The translations under genes and the position numbers were made by a program. Positions 18,513 to 29,646 of a DNA stretch of 64,000 bases are shown here, in pieces. The notes under the pieces are model-generated. The model worked only from the letters and a program-made list of their open reading frames with translations, searched no databases and was not told the DNA's origin. The stretch covers positions 62,001 through 126,000 of the forward strand of contig CANJMF010000001.1 of assembly GCA_947475895.1 (NCBI GenBank), in the 5' to 3' direction. Positions within the stretch are counted from its first letter, which is position 1. Each line of letters starts with the position of its first letter. This DNA is from Fidelibacterota bacterium (lineage in GTDB: Bacteria > Pseudomonadota > Alphaproteobacteria > Rhodospirillales > Rhodospirillaceae).

Positions 18513-18926
18513 TTAGTGAAGCGCGCCGTGAGCGGCGGACATCATGGCGTCCGCGACTTCCAATGCCTTCAAGGCCTTAAGGCGATCTTCGTCGGTGGCG
18601 GCGGCGTCATGCAATGCCTTGGCCATTGTCTGACGTTCGGCAGCCATGGCCTGGGTCAGGGTTTCTTTCGGCAAGGCTTCATCGACCAGAACCGTGCACG
18701 TCGTAGGCGTAATCTCGGCAAAGCCGCCCGCCACGAAATAGCGTTCGACGACGACGTTGCCTTTATACACGTCGACAAAGCCGGGCTTCAGCGTCGACAG
18801 CGTCGGCGCGTGCAGTGGCAGCACACCGAGGACACCCTCGACGCCTGGCACAAGCACCATCTCGACCTGCTCGGAAACGAGCAGGCGCTCGGGCGAAACT
18901 AGTTCCAGCTTTAGCGTGTCGGGCAT
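18513..18926 (-). CDS. atpC: ATP synthase F1 subunit epsilon
   Basis: A 137-residue central-stalk subunit. The N-terminal beta-barrel domain is recognisable from LELVSPERLLVSEQVEMVLVPGVEGVLGVL and HAPTLSTLKPG, followed by a C-terminal helical pair, which may inhibit ATP hydrolysis. It is the last gene of the leftward atpHAGDC operon, 23 bases after atpD. Confidence 0.96.
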   Translation of the reverse strand: MPDTLKLELVSPERLLVSEQVEMVLVPGVEGVLGVLPLHAPTLSTLKPGFVDVYKGNVVVERYFVAGGFAEITPTTCTVLVDEALPKETLTQAMAAERQTMAKALHDAAATDEDRLKALKALEVADAMMSAAHGALH

Positions 18927-18949
18927 AACGGTGTCCTAACTCTTCTTGC

Positions 18950-20380
<1,431 letters not shown>

Positions 20381-20410
20381 CTATTCCTTACAGCTCGTCC
20401 CGCGCTCGGC

Positions 20411-21286
20411 CTAAACCGCTTCGGCGCCGGAGATGATTTCGATGAGTTCTTTGGTAATCATGGCCTGACGCGAGCGGTTGTACCGCAGCTTCAGTTTGTC
20501 GATCATTTCGCCGGCGTTGCGCGTTGCGCTGTCCATGGCGGCCATCTGCGCGCCGAAGAACGACGCACTATTTTCCAGCATGGCGCGGAACACCTGAATC
20601 GCTAGGTTGCGAGGCAACAGCTCGGTCAGAATTTCTGTATCCGACGGCTCGTAGTCATAGACCATCTGCGCATCGGTGGTTTCCACAACGGGAACCGGGA
20701 ACGGAATGATTTGTTGGCGAGTCACGATCTGTGTCACCGCAGACTTGAAGCGCGCGTAGATCATCGTCGCCACGTCGAATTCACCGGCCACATACATGTC
20801 GGTAACTTTCTTCGCCACTTCGTTGGCCTCGGCGAAGGCAACCCGTTTACGGCCGAATTCGGTGTATTCGCCCACAATGAGCTCGCGAAAGTCGCGGCGT
20901 ATGGCGTCGCGGCCCTTACGGCCCACGGTCAGGATTTTCACCGTCTTGCCCGAGGCGAGCAGTTCGCGGATCAAGGTGCGTGCCGAGCGGATGATGTTGG
21001 TATTGAAACCACCACACAGACCACGATTGGCGGTCATCACGACGACAAGCTGAACATCGTCTTTACCCGTACCGGCCAACATCGGCGGCGCACCCGCGCG
21101 GCCGACGGAGGCGCCGGCGAGATTGCTCAGCATGCTGGCCATTCTCTCGGCGTAAGGACGTGCAGCTTCCGCGGCTTCTTGCGCACGACGCAACTTAGAC
21201 GCGGCCACCATTTTCATGGCGGACGTGATCTTCTTCGTCGATTGCACCGATTCGATGCGTACGCGGAACTCTTTTAGACTTGGCAT
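20411..21286 (-). CDS. atpG: ATP synthase F1 subunit gamma
   Basis: The rotating shaft, 291 residues. The N-terminal helix [20 protein letters not shown] and the C-terminal [20 protein letters not shown] helix form the coiled coil; the middle Rossmann-like domain carries [14 protein letters not shown]. It lies between atpA and atpD in the normal operon order. Confidence 0.98.
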   Translation of the reverse strand: MPSLKEFRVRIESVQSTKKITSAMKMVAASKLRRAQEAAEAARPYAERMASMLSNLAGASVGRAGAPPMLAGTGKDDVQLVVVMTANRGLCGGFNTNIIRSARTLIRELLASGKTVKILTVGRKGRDAIRRDFRELIVGEYTEFGRKRVAFAEANEVAKKVTDMYVAGEFDVATMIYARFKSAVTQIVTRQQIIPFPVPVVETTDAQMVYDYEPSDTEILTELLPRNLAIQVFRAMLENSASFFGAQMAAMDSATRNAGEMIDKLKLRYNRSRQAMITKELIEIISGAEAV

Positions 21287-21317
21287 AAGGCGAACCCGTT
21301 CCTAACCGAAGCGGCCC

Positions 21318-22850
21318 TTATTTGAACGACGCAGCGAAATCGTCGAGGAAGCCTTTGAGTTTCGCCGTGATGGCGTCGGTCAAAGCCTTCTCCGTACGAA
21401 TGCCGGAAAGAATATCCGGCGCGCGTTCGCGCATGGCGCCCAGCAAACCGGATTCAAAGCGGCCAACGTCGCGCACCGCGACCTTATCGAGATAACCCTT
21501 GGTGCCGGCGTAAATCACCACGACCTGCTCTTCGACAGGCACGGGCTTGTATTGCGGCTGCTTCAACAGTTCTGTCAGGCGTTCACCCCGCGCCAGCAAT
21601 TTCTGCGTTGCCGGGTCGAGGTCCGACGCGAACTGCGCGAAGGCCTTCATTTCGCGGTACTGGGCGAGTTCGAGTTTGATCGAACCTGCGACCTGCTTCA
21701 TGGCTTTGATCTGCGCCGAAGAACCGACGCGGCTGACCGAGATGCCGACGTTCAGCGCGGGACGGATACCTTGGTAGAACAACGTCGTTTCCAAGAAGAT
21801 CTGGCCGTCAGTGATTGAAATCACGTTCGTCGGAATGTAGGCGGACACGTCGTTCGCCTGCGTTTCGACGACGGGCAACGCGGTGAGCGAGCCCGAGCCG
21901 TTGGCTTCGTTGAGCTTCGCTGCGCGTTCGAGCAGGCGGCTGTGCAGATAGAACACGTCGCCGGGATAAGCTTCGCGGCCCGGCGGTCGGCGCAGCAGCA
22001 GCGACATCTGGCGGTAGGCGACGGCTTGCTTCGACAAATCGTCGTAGAAGATGACGGCATGCATGCCGTTGTCGCGGAAGTATTCGCCCATGGCGCAACC
22101 GGTATACGGTGCGATGAACTGCAGCGGCGCCGGCTCGGACGCCGTGGCAGCGACGATGATCGTGTATTCAAGCGCGCCGTAGTCGGCGAGGGTCTTGACG
22201 ACCTGCGCGACGGTCGAGCGCTTTTGGCCGATGGCGACGTAGATGCAGAACAACTTTTCTTTGTCGCTCTTGGCCGCGTCGTTGATCTTTTTCTGGTTGA
22301 TGATGGTGTCGAGAATGACGGCGGTTTTGCCGGTCTGACGGTCACCGATGATCAATTCGCGCTGGCCGCGGCCGACGGGGATCAGAGCGTCCACCGCCTT
22401 CAAGCCGGTCTGCACGGGTTCGTGCACCGAGCGGCGCGGAATAATGCCGGGCGCTTTCAGTTCGGCGAGGCGGCGTTCGGTCGTACCGAGATCGCCCTTG
22501 CCGTCGATGGCGTTGCCGAGACCATCCATCACGCGACCCAGAAGCGACATGCCGACGGGCACGTCGACGATGCTGCGGGTACGCTTAACGGTGTCGCCTT
22601 CTTTGATGGTCGAGTCATCGCCGAAGATCACGATACCGACGTTGTCGGTCTCGAGGTTCAAGGCCATGCCCTTAATGCCACCCGGAAACTCGACCATTTC
22701 GCCGGCCTGAACGTTGTCGAGGCCGTGAACGCGGGCAATACCGTCACCGACCGCGAGCACTTGGCCCACTTCGGCGGATTCTGCTTCAGTGCCGAAATTG
22801 GCGATCTGTTGCTTAAGGATGGAGGAGATTTCTGCGGCGCGGATTTCCAT
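21318..22850 (-). CDS. atpA: ATP synthase F1 subunit alpha
   Basis: The non-catalytic nucleotide-binding subunit, 510 residues. Walker A is GDRQTGKT at 169-176, with [16 protein letters not shown] and the alpha-type signature [17 protein letters not shown] downstream. Its ATG overlaps the atpH stop by one base, so the two are translationally coupled. Confidence 0.99.
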   Translation of the reverse strand: MEIRAAEISSILKQQIANFGTEAESAEVGQVLAVGDGIARVHGLDNVQAGEMVEFPGGIKGMALNLETDNVGIVIFGDDSTIKEGDTVKRTRSIVDVPVGMSLLGRVMDGLGNAIDGKGDLGTTERRLAELKAPGIIPRRSVHEPVQTGLKAVDALIPVGRGQRELIIGDRQTGKTAVILDTIINQKKINDAAKSDKEKLFCIYVAIGQKRSTVAQVVKTLADYGALEYTIIVAATASEPAPLQFIAPYTGCAMGEYFRDNGMHAVIFYDDLSKQAVAYRQMSLLLRRPPGREAYPGDVFYLHSRLLERAAKLNEANGSGSLTALPVVETQANDVSAYIPTNVISITDGQIFLETTLFYQGIRPALNVGISVSRVGSSAQIKAMKQVAGSIKLELAQYREMKAFAQFASDLDPATQKLLARGERLTELLKQPQYKPVPVEEQVVVIYAGTKGYLDKVAVRDVGRFESGLLGAMRERAPDILSGIRTEKALTDAITAKLKGFLDDFAASFK

Positions 22851-23410
22851 TATCCGACCCCTTTCATAGCGAGCTTCAAACGTTGAAGTTTGGATTTCAG
22901 GGAACTGTCCACCATGCGCGAACCGACCTTTACGATCAGTCCGCCCAAGATCGACGGATCAACTTTAGCGGCGATGTCGACATTGCGGCCGACGGCTTTC
23001 TTGAGTGCGTCTATCAGCGAAGTTTTTTGCGCGTCGCTCAGCGGTGTGGCGCTCGTGACGTGCGCTGTTGCTTCGCCACGGCGCTCGGCCAGGATCGCGC
23101 GGAAGCCCGCGATCACACCGGGGAGCGCACTCAAGCGGCGATTCGTCGCTGCCAAACCCAAGAACTGCTGGGTTAGCGGCGAAAGCTGGGCCTTCTCGGC
23201 GACGGCGGCGATGCCTTTGCTTTGATCGCCACGGCTCAAGATGGGGCTTTTAACGAGACGGCGAAAATCATCGCTGTCGTCGAACATTTTCTGAAGGCTG
23301 GTGAGGTCGCCGGCAACCGTGTCGATAGCGCCCTTGTCGTCGGCCAGGTCGTAAAGCGCAGACGCATAGCGCCCCGCAACGTCGCTGACCCTTACTGTAT
23401 CCGCTGGCAC
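22850..23410 (-). CDS. atpH: ATP synthase F1 subunit delta
   Basis: The peripheral-stalk subunit (OSCP homologue), 186 residues, with the N-terminal helical bundle beginning [17 protein letters not shown] and the conserved C-terminal [23 protein letters not shown] block. The start is GTG at 23410, with an AAGGGGA ribosome site upstream. First gene of the atp operon. Confidence 0.95.
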   Translation of the reverse strand: MPADTVRVSDVAGRYASALYDLADDKGAIDTVAGDLTSLQKMFDDSDDFRRLVKSPILSRGDQSKGIAAVAEKAQLSPLTQQFLGLAATNRRLSALPGVIAGFRAILAERRGEATAHVTSATPLSDAQKTSLIDALKKAVGRNVDIAAKVDPSILGGLIVKVGSRMVDSSLKSKLQRLKLAMKGVG

Positions 23411-23558
23411 CTAAAATGGTCCCCTTGAAACCGCTGAATTCTTGCCCCGACCGGCCCGACAAACCATTCCGTTGCCCAGCCTGGGGAAAACTTGTTAACA
23501 CATTGATCAGGTTGATGTTTTTGGAATTTAATCCGCCACCGCCCCGATCGCGCGCGGG

Positions 23559-23588
23559 TTAGTACCATACCCCCCGTGGGCGTTGCAA
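23559..23588 (-). promoter_or_regulatory. Candidate promoter of the atpHAGDC operon
   Basis: In the 202-base gap between priA and atpH, TTGCAA (23588-23583) and TACTAA (23564-23559) lie 18 bases apart on the leftward strand. Both match the sigma70 consensus only partly. The remainder of the gap holds no gene. Confidence 0.25.
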
Positions 23589-23612
23589 CAGAGCACGGCG
23601 TTACAAACCGCC

Positions 23613-25862
23613 TTAGTAGAAACTATAGGGGTCGATATCGATCTGGACCCGGACCGAGGACGGCACGCTCACCCGCTCTAGCCAGTCCCGAATTAGGGCC
23701 TGAGGCGCGATATTACGCCGGGTTTTCAGCAATAGACGGTGTCTGTGGACGCCACGAAGGACCGCCATAAAGGCCGGTGCAGGCCCTAAAACCTCGATTC
23801 CTTCTCCTGACGGAGCCCCCGCAGCCAAGGCGCGGCCGGCCGCAATGACGGCCACTTCATTAGTGCTAGAGAGAATCAGAGCGGCGAGTCGGCCGAAGGG
23901 CGGCATTCCGAGCGCGTCGCGGCCCAGAATCTCATTTTCCAAAAATTCCTCGGAGCTACCGGTGGCCAGCGCGCGCATCACGGGGTGTGCGGGATCGTGC
24001 GTCTGCAAGAGAACTGTGCCGGGTTTTTCGGCGCGGCCGGCACGGCCGGAGACTTGGTGGAGCAGTTGGTGCGTGCGCTCAGCGGCGCGCAAATCCCATC
24101 CAGAGAGTCCGAGATCGGCATCGACGACGCCGACTAGTGTGAGCGTTGGAAAGTGGTGACCCTTTGCGAGCACTTGTGTGCCGACCAACACATCGATTCG
24201 ATGATTGAGAATATCGTCGATCAATTCTTCGACAGCGGAAGGACGATCCAGTGTATCGCTGGCGACGGCGCGGATATTAGCGTCGGGCCAACGCGCGATG
24301 GCTTCTTCCGCGACGCGTTCGATGCCGGGCCCGCATGGCACAAACGAATCCGCCGCGCCGCAAGCCGAACAAGTTTTCGGCAAAGGTGCGGCGTATCCGC
24401 AATGATGACATTGAAGACGGCGCGTGAGGCGATGTTCGACCAGCCACGCCGTGCAACGCGGACAATGCAAACGGTGGCCGCACGTGCGGCACAATGTGAG
24501 CGGCGCGTAACCGCGGCGATTCAAAAACAGCAGTGCTTGTTCGCCCGACTGAATAGTGCGCTCGACCGCCTGCACAAGCGGCGGCGCAAGCCACGCACGA
24601 CCCCAGCGCCCTTTCTCAGGTGCATTGGATTTCATATCGATCACGCCGATGCGCGGCATGGCAGCAGTGCCAAAGCGTTCGGGCAACTTCACTTCGGCGT
24701 ACTTTTTGTCGCGCACATTCATGATGGTTTCGAGCGAGGGCGTCGCCGATGCGAGCACGACGGGGATGTTGCTTCCCTTCGCGCGCACCACGGCCATATC
24801 GCGGGCGTGATAGATGACGCCGTCCTCCTGCTTGAATGCGGCTTCGTGTTCTTCGTCGACAATGATCAAGCCAAGATCGCGGAAAGGCAGAAACAAGGCC
24901 GAACGTGCGCCGATAACAACGCGCGCATCGCCGGTGGCGGCGCCGAGCCACGCTTCACGGCGTGCTTTGTAATTGAGGTCGGAGTGCCACAGCGCGGGCG
25001 CGCCACCAAAGCGCTCGGTAAACCGCGCGACACTCTGCGCCGTGAGCGCAATTTCAGGCACGAGGATCACGGCTTGGCGGCCGGCTTTGAGCGTTGCCGC
25101 GACAGCTTCGAGGTACACGGCGGTTTTGCCCGAGCCCGTGACACCATCGAGCAGCGTGACGGAAAAACCATTCTCAACGCTCGTGCATAGGGCGTCGGCG
25201 GCATGTTGCTGCGCGGGTTCGAATTTCGCCGGCGCATGATCAGGAAACAACGGCGCAAAGGGTGACGCGCCCGGCTGCGGTACCGAAGCGAGCACGCCCG
25301 TTTGAATGAGATCGCGAATCACGCCGCCGCTGACATCGGATTCACGTGCGAGTGCCGCGGCCGTGTCAAAGGACTTGCTGCCGATGGCGCTCAGAACCTT
25401 CTCGCGCGCAGGTGTGCTTTTGACGTTGCATGCGCCGAGGGATTTTCCCGAGGCGACGATCATGGTCGGCGGCACAGGCGGCACCCATCGCCGCGCCGGA
25501 TTCAACGCCATGCGTAGGACCGAACCAACCGGTTGCACAGTGTAGCCGGCCACCCAATCGATGAACGTCCGCAACACGTCGGGCAACGGCGGCACCTCGA
25601 TGCGGTGAACAACTTCTTTGAGTTTGGCCGCGGCCACGTCGCCGCGCCCTGGTCCCCACACCGCGCCCACTTCGAAACGCCGACCGAGCGGCACTTCCAC
25701 CACATCACCGGAAACCAACGTCAGCCCCTCGGGCACGATGTAATCGTATGCGGTCTCTACCGGTAAGGGCAGAAGTACCGATACGTGCTGGCCGGCAGCA
25801 AAAGTCAAGGACGCGAAATTTGCGTCAACGACATTTGCAGAGGTGCTTTGGTCCGATGGCAT
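23613..25862 (-). CDS. priA: Primosomal replication restart helicase PriA
   Basis: A 749-residue superfamily 2 helicase that reloads the replisome at stalled forks. Order: N-terminal DNA-binding domain, Walker A GVTGSGKT, DEEH box (VDEEHEAAFKQEDGV), a zinc-binding insertion with paired cysteines (CRTCGHRLHCPRC and CHHCG...CSACG), then the helicase C-terminal lobe (RAGRAEKPG). Every expected motif is intact. ATG 25862 is 34 bases from the divergent tal start, so the two share a compact regulatory region. Confidence 0.97.
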   Translation of the reverse strand: MPSDQSTSANVVDANFASLTFAAGQHVSVLLPLPVETAYDYIVPEGLTLVSGDVVEVPLGRRFEVGAVWGPGRGDVAAAKLKEVVHRIEVPPLPDVLRTFIDWVAGYTVQPVGSVLRMALNPARRWVPPVPPTMIVASGKSLGACNVKSTPAREKVLSAIGSKSFDTAAALARESDVSGGVIRDLIQTGVLASVPQPGASPFAPLFPDHAPAKFEPAQQHAADALCTSVENGFSVTLLDGVTGSGKTAVYLEAVAATLKAGRQAVILVPEIALTAQSVARFTERFGGAPALWHSDLNYKARREAWLGAATGDARVVIGARSALFLPFRDLGLIIVDEEHEAAFKQEDGVIYHARDMAVVRAKGSNIPVVLASATPSLETIMNVRDKKYAEVKLPERFGTAAMPRIGVIDMKSNAPEKGRWGRAWLAPPLVQAVERTIQSGEQALLFLNRRGYAPLTLCRTCGHRLHCPRCTAWLVEHRLTRRLQCHHCGYAAPLPKTCSACGAADSFVPCGPGIERVAEEAIARWPDANIRAVASDTLDRPSAVEELIDDILNHRIDVLVGTQVLAKGHHFPTLTLVGVVDADLGLSGWDLRAAERTHQLLHQVSGRAGRAEKPGTVLLQTHDPAHPVMRALATGSSEEFLENEILGRDALGMPPFGRLAALILSSTNEVAVIAAGRALAAGAPSGEGIEVLGPAPAFMAVLRGVHRHRLLLKTRRNIAPQALIRDWLERVSVPSSVRVQIDIDPYSFY

Positions 25863-25896
25863 GGTTTAAACTTACGTATAACGACTTGAGGGGACC

Positions 25897-26550
25897 ATGA
25901 AGTTTTTTATCGATACCGCCGACATTAAAGAGATCAAAGATCTGGCCGCGACCGGCATGGTTGACGGCGTGACCACCAATCCGTCGCTGGCGGCGAAGTC
26001 GGGGAAAAAATTCCTCGATCTGATTGCCGAGATTTGCGCGGTGGTGCCAGGCCCCGTGAGCGCGGAAGTCACCGCACTCGATTACGACACCATGATGAAA
26101 GAAGCCGCGGTCCTGAAAAAGATCGCGAAGAACGTCACCATCAAAGTGCCGCTGACGCCGGAAGGCCTGAAGTGCTGCAAGTCGCTGAGCGATGACGGGA
26201 CCATGGTCAACGTCACCCTTTGCTTTTCGCCGGCTCAAGCACTGCTGGCGGCCAAAGCGGGTGCCTCGTTCATTTCGCCCTTCGTGGGACGCCTGGACGA
26301 CATCGGCACGGACGGCATGGCGCTGATTTCCGACATTTGTCAGATATATAAAAACTATAGCTTCAAAACCGAGGTGTTGGTGGCTTCGATCCGCCACCCC
26401 ATGCATATAGTGGCAGCAGCCAAGATGGGCGCACACGTTTCCACCATGCCGCCCTCGACCTTGCGCCAGCTATTCAACCATCCCTTAACCGATAAGGGCC
26501 TAAAAGCATTCCTTGAGGATTGGGCCAAAACCGGCCAGTCGATTCTCTAG
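25897..26550 (+). CDS. tal: Transaldolase / fructose-6-phosphate aldolase (short TalC type)
   Basis: A 217-residue class I aldolase of the pentose phosphate pathway. The Schiff-base lysine is K83 in [12 protein letters not shown]; the N-terminal [10 protein letters not shown] and VTTNPSL motifs are classic. The short TalC/MipB subfamily includes both transaldolases and fructose-6-phosphate aldolases, and the sequence here does not settle which. GAGGGG lies a few bases before the ATG. priA diverges from it. Confidence 0.94.
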   Translation: MKFFIDTADIKEIKDLAATGMVDGVTTNPSLAAKSGKKFLDLIAEICAVVPGPVSAEVTALDYDTMMKEAAVLKKIAKNVTIKVPLTPEGLKCCKSLSDDGTMVNVTLCFSPAQALLAAKAGASFISPFVGRLDDIGTDGMALISDICQIYKNYSFKTEVLVASIRHPMHIVAAAKMGAHVSTMPPSTLRQLFNHPLTDKGLKAFLEDWAKTGQSIL

Positions 26551-26558
26551 GGGTCGCC

Positions 26559-27323
26559 ATGACGCATGATCAAAAGCGCGGGCGGGGTAAGGGTACGATG
26601 GTTGATCATGTGAAAGCCGGCGCAAAAGCCGACGCGGGTCTTAAATCCGATCTGCGTGAAGCCGATGTCATCAGCTATCTGCGCCGCAATCCGCGTGTGC
26701 TTTTGAACAACCCCGATCTCCTGGCCGCGATAGCGCCCGACACGCGTTTTGAAACCGAAACTGTCGTGGTCGATATGCAGCGCTTCGTGGTGGAGCGTTT
26801 GCGCCGCCAGGTCGACGATTTGAAATCATCGGGCGACCGCCTTGTGAATACGATGCGCGCCAACATGTCGCTGGTGGAACGCACCATGGAGTGCGCGCTG
26901 GGCCTCGTGTACGCACGCGACTTCACCGAACTCGCGCAAATTCTGCATGACGATTTGCCCGTACACTTGGGCGTGGACGCGGTTGCCATCGCATTCGAGA
27001 GCGAAAATCTGCCGGGCGATGCCGGGCACATCATTCGCAGCTTGCCGCGCGGGACGGTCGACGCGCTCATCGCCGGTGAAGCAACAACCTGCATTCGTCC
27101 CGAGATCGAAGGCGAAGTCATGATCTATGGCGGCGCTGCCGGCCTTGTGCGTTCGGATGCGCTGGTTGCGTTGCCGGAAGGCGAAGGCCTGCCGATTGGC
27201 TTGTTCGCGGTGGGATGCCGCAATCCCGGCCACTTTGAAGACGGCCAAGGCACCGAGCTGATCGCGTTCCTCGCGCACGTCACGCGTTATGCCGTGGGAC
27301 GTTGGTGGACGCTGAAACTCTAG
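26559..27323 (+). CDS. DUF484 family GAF-like protein
   Basis: A 254-residue protein of the DUF484 family, found next to xerC in many proteobacteria. The N-terminal block ADVISYLRRNPRVLLNNPDLL is the family signature, followed by a helical segment and a GAF-like fold (about 110-250). ATG 26559 has GGGG at the right spacing; the frame runs back into tal but without family similarity. Its end overlaps xerC by 22 bases. Function is not known. Confidence 0.92.
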   Translation: MTHDQKRGRGKGTMVDHVKAGAKADAGLKSDLREADVISYLRRNPRVLLNNPDLLAAIAPDTRFETETVVVDMQRFVVERLRRQVDDLKSSGDRLVNTMRANMSLVERTMECALGLVYARDFTELAQILHDDLPVHLGVDAVAIAFESENLPGDAGHIIRSLPRGTVDALIAGEATTCIRPEIEGEVMIYGGAAGLVRSDALVALPEGEGLPIGLFAVGCRNPGHFEDGQGTELIAFLAHVTRYAVGRWWTLKL

Positions 27324-28264
27324 AACGCATTACGTTCGCCGTTCATAGCGATCTTCAGATCGCTATAGACGCGTGGCGTACGTGGTTGTCGAGCGAGCGG
27401 CGCGTTTCCGATCATACGGCCGATGCGTATGCCCGCGACTTGGCGGCGTTCCTCGGCTTTCTCACAAATCATCTGGGCGCTGAGCCGGCCCTGCCCGCAC
27501 TGGGCGCGCTGAAGCCTGCCGATTTTCGCAGCTACCTTGCCCATCGCAGCAACGAAGGCATCGCGCGCAGCTCGATTGCACGCGGCATGTCGACCTTGCG
27601 CAATTTCTTCCGCTTTCTCGATCGCACCGATCGTTTGCATAACCCCGCCATCAAAGCGGTGAAGACGCCGAAGCTGCCGAAGACGATTCCGAAAGCGCTG
27701 GATCAAGGCGAAGCCTTGGCCGCCATTAGCGCGGCGCGCGGACTTCACGATGAGCCCTGGTTGGCAGCACGCGATACCGCGCTGCTGTTGTTGCTGTACG
27801 GCTGCGGCTTGCGCATCGGCGAAGCGTTGGGCCTCACTTGCGCCGAGATGCCGAAAGGCGAAACGCTGCGCGTTCTCGGTAAGGGCCAGAAGGAGCGCAT
27901 CGTTCCCGTGTTGCCGGTGGTGCGCGAAGCCATCGCCGCGTATCGCAATGCCTGCCCGTTCGCAGCATCGGGCGATGCGCCGTTGTTCGTCGGCCTGCGC
28001 GGCAAGGAACTCAATCCCGGCGTCGTGCAGCGGCAGGTGCGGCGTTTGCGCGCGCAACTGGGATTACCCGAAACCGCGACGCCCCATGCGTTGCGGCACA
28101 GCTTCGCGACACATCTGCTGGAAAAAGGCGGCGACTTGCGCACCATCCAGGAGTTGTTGGGACACGCGTCGTTGTCGACGACACAACGCTATACGGTTGT
28201 CGATGCCGCGCGGTTGACGAAGGTCTACCGCGGCGCGCACCCGCGCGCTAAGCTCGGTCGCTAA
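27302..28264 (+). CDS. xerC: Tyrosine recombinase XerC
   Basis: A 320-residue site-specific recombinase that resolves chromosome dimers at dif with XerD. The catalytic set is intact: R171 (CGLRIGEAL), K194, H262 and R265 (PHALRHSFATHLL), H288 (LLGHASLSTTQRY) and nucleophile Y297. The SAM-like N-terminal core-binding domain covers about 20-110. The start is a TTG at 27302, with a GTG in the next codon as an alternative. Its position behind DUF484 argues for the housekeeping enzyme and not a mobile-element integrase. Confidence 0.95.
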   Translation: MVDAETLERITFAVHSDLQIAIDAWRTWLSSERRVSDHTADAYARDLAAFLGFLTNHLGAEPALPALGALKPADFRSYLAHRSNEGIARSSIARGMSTLRNFFRFLDRTDRLHNPAIKAVKTPKLPKTIPKALDQGEALAAISAARGLHDEPWLAARDTALLLLLYGCGLRIGEALGLTCAEMPKGETLRVLGKGQKERIVPVLPVVREAIAAYRNACPFAASGDAPLFVGLRGKELNPGVVQRQVRRLRAQLGLPETATPHALRHSFATHLLEKGGDLRTIQELLGHASLSTTQRYTVVDAARLTKVYRGAHPRAKLGR

Positions 28265-28283
28265 GCCACTTTCCAGGGTTCCG

Positions 28284-28349
28284 ATGTCGCCTTACGAAAA
28301 AGATGCGGCTGATCTTGCCGGTATTCGCGCGTGCGCCGAAGCGCATTGA
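28284..28349 (+). other. 5' end of the PhyH-like gene, cut off by an in-frame TGA
   Basis: ATG 28284 (AGGG ribosome site) opens a frame reading MSPYEKDAADLAGIRA... that ends at TGA 28347-28349. The same frame continues without another stop as FCLIRGVFTPAEIEQLRAG and enters the oxygenase at 28407. FxLIRGVFTPAEI is the usual N-terminal block of PhyH proteins, so the intact gene would have been 28284-29450, 388 residues, with a sense codon (GGA for Gly would be one change away) at 28347. Confidence 0.75.
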
Positions 28350-28406
28350 TTCTGCCTGATTCGCGGCGTCTTCACGCCGGCGGAAATCGAACAGCTCAGG
28401 GCGGGA

Positions 28407-29450
28407 ATGAAAACCGCGCATCAAACATTCAAAGACATCGCGCCGGATTTGATGAGCTGCCCCAGCGTTCGCAATGTTCTTTTCGATCCGCGCGTCTTGA
28501 ATATCGCGCGGGCGCTGCTGGGCCAGGACCTCGTCTACTATCCGGAGTCTGTTCTCAATTACGAAGACCGCATCGGGCCGATTACATTGGCGCCCTACGC
28601 CCAGCTTCATTGCGACGCCATGGGCATGCCGACGGATCTGTATCAACAATGGCAGAGCCCGACCGACGCCACGTATCGCGGTTATCGGTTTGGCATTTAT
28701 ATCCAAGATTACGAATCCCATAGCGGCGGTTTGAAATTATGCCCCGGCACGCATCGCGGCGATGCTTTGAGCTACATTCGCGAAGCCGTGGAGATGCCCG
28801 TAAAAGACACCGTTCATATTGGCCCGCACACGGCGGAAGCACCGCAGACGTCGTTTCCGCTTTATAACGTTCCGAGCCGTCCGGGTGATCTTGTGGTGTG
28901 GAATTTGCGCACGGTTCATTCGGCGGGTGCGCGATTGCTGCGCGAAGCGCCGACGCAAGCCTTTCATCCAGCGTTTGAAGATTATATCGAAGCGACGTGG
29001 CCGGAACTTCTGTGCCCGATTCCCGGGCCGCGCCTGACAATGTTTTTCGATTACGCCGCGCCGGCCGAGGACATCGATTTATATATCAAATCGCGCACCG
29101 CATGGATCGAGGAAGGCGGGTTTCAAAAATATGTCGCCGCGCAATACGACACGCCGGCGGTCGTCACCCATGCGAAACAACAGGGCATTCGGTTTCGCTT
29201 CGATCATCTGATCACGACACTCGCCGTTGGACTTATCGGTCAGCGCTTCGCCGATCCGCAGGCTGTCGGCGCGAGACTTTTAGCGTTGGCCGATCAGCAC
29301 GAAGAATTCTCGCCGCACTTCCCGCTTTTCGATCTGGCGCGCTATCGCGCTGTGCGGACCCAGGCGCCGGATCAAGCACTGCAGATTGTTCTTGAAGGCG
29401 TGGACCGCCATGCGGACGTTACGCAACGCCTTTCGGGGGAGACGGCGTAA
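28407..29450 (+). CDS. PhyH-family 2OG-Fe(II) oxygenase, N-terminally truncated
   Basis: The frame downstream of the in-frame TGA at 28347 encodes 347 residues from ATG 28407 and keeps the iron-binding facial triad: H68-x-D70 in AQLHCDAMG and distal H171 in NLRTVHSAGAR, with R176 as a likely 2-oxoglutarate contact. PhyH proteins hydroxylate lipids, natural products or nucleotide-linked substrates; the target here is unknown. About 40 N-terminal residues are lost relative to a start at 28284. Reinitiation at 28407 is conceivable, since AGGG lies 5 bases upstream, so a functional shorter protein cannot be excluded. The convergent glycosyltransferase gene downstream is also interrupted. Confidence 0.72.
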   Translation: MKTAHQTFKDIAPDLMSCPSVRNVLFDPRVLNIARALLGQDLVYYPESVLNYEDRIGPITLAPYAQLHCDAMGMPTDLYQQWQSPTDATYRGYRFGIYIQDYESHSGGLKLCPGTHRGDALSYIREAVEMPVKDTVHIGPHTAEAPQTSFPLYNVPSRPGDLVVWNLRTVHSAGARLLREAPTQAFHPAFEDYIEATWPELLCPIPGPRLTMFFDYAAPAEDIDLYIKSRTAWIEEGGFQKYVAAQYDTPAVVTHAKQQGIRFRFDHLITTLAVGLIGQRFADPQAVGARLLALADQHEEFSPHFPLFDLARYRAVRTQAPDQALQIVLEGVDRHADVTQRLSGETA

Positions 29451-29646
29451 GGCCGGACCCTTGCGGACCTGGTTTTAGCCCTCAGTTACAGAAACAACCC
29501 CTTCGCGCGGCGGGCCCACGATCCGCCATGAGATTCAAATCTTTGCGCGCGATATTTAAGGTGCCCAGCGAACGGAAAATTCGCGTTTTCGTGAAGTAAA
29601 TCAAGATGATGCAAAAAAGTGAAACAACCCCATGCACGCGTGTTGC
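29451..29646. other. Intergenic stretch with an 11-bp direct repeat
   Basis: This 196-base gap between two interrupted genes holds no credible gene. GAAACAACCCC occurs at 29491-29501 and again at 29621-29631. Between the copies is one tiny frame, 29528-29599, 23 codons beginning MRFKSLRAIF, without a ribosome site. Confidence 0.5.

Noticed and set aside
17661-18902. A 413-codon + strand frame opposite the diiron protein and atpC genes
   Set aside because: It spans two real genes on the other strand and crosses their gap without any conserved motif.
21942-22886. A 314-codon + strand frame opposite atpA
   Set aside because: Antisense shadow of a core ATP synthase gene; no ribosome site or recognisable domain.
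24153-25190. A 345-codon + strand frame opposite priA
   Set aside because: priA is complete with all motifs on the other strand; this is a mirror frame.
27302-28264. Tyrosine recombinase as the integrase of a mobile element
   Set aside because: It is in the DUF484-xerC arrangement, flanked by core genes, with no att-like repeats or tRNA, so it is the housekeeping XerC.
28347-28349. TGA in the oxygenase gene as a selenocysteine codon
   Set aside because: The residue is not at the iron or substrate site; relatives would be expected to have Gly-like residues before FxLIRGVF, and no SECIS-like hairpin directly follows.
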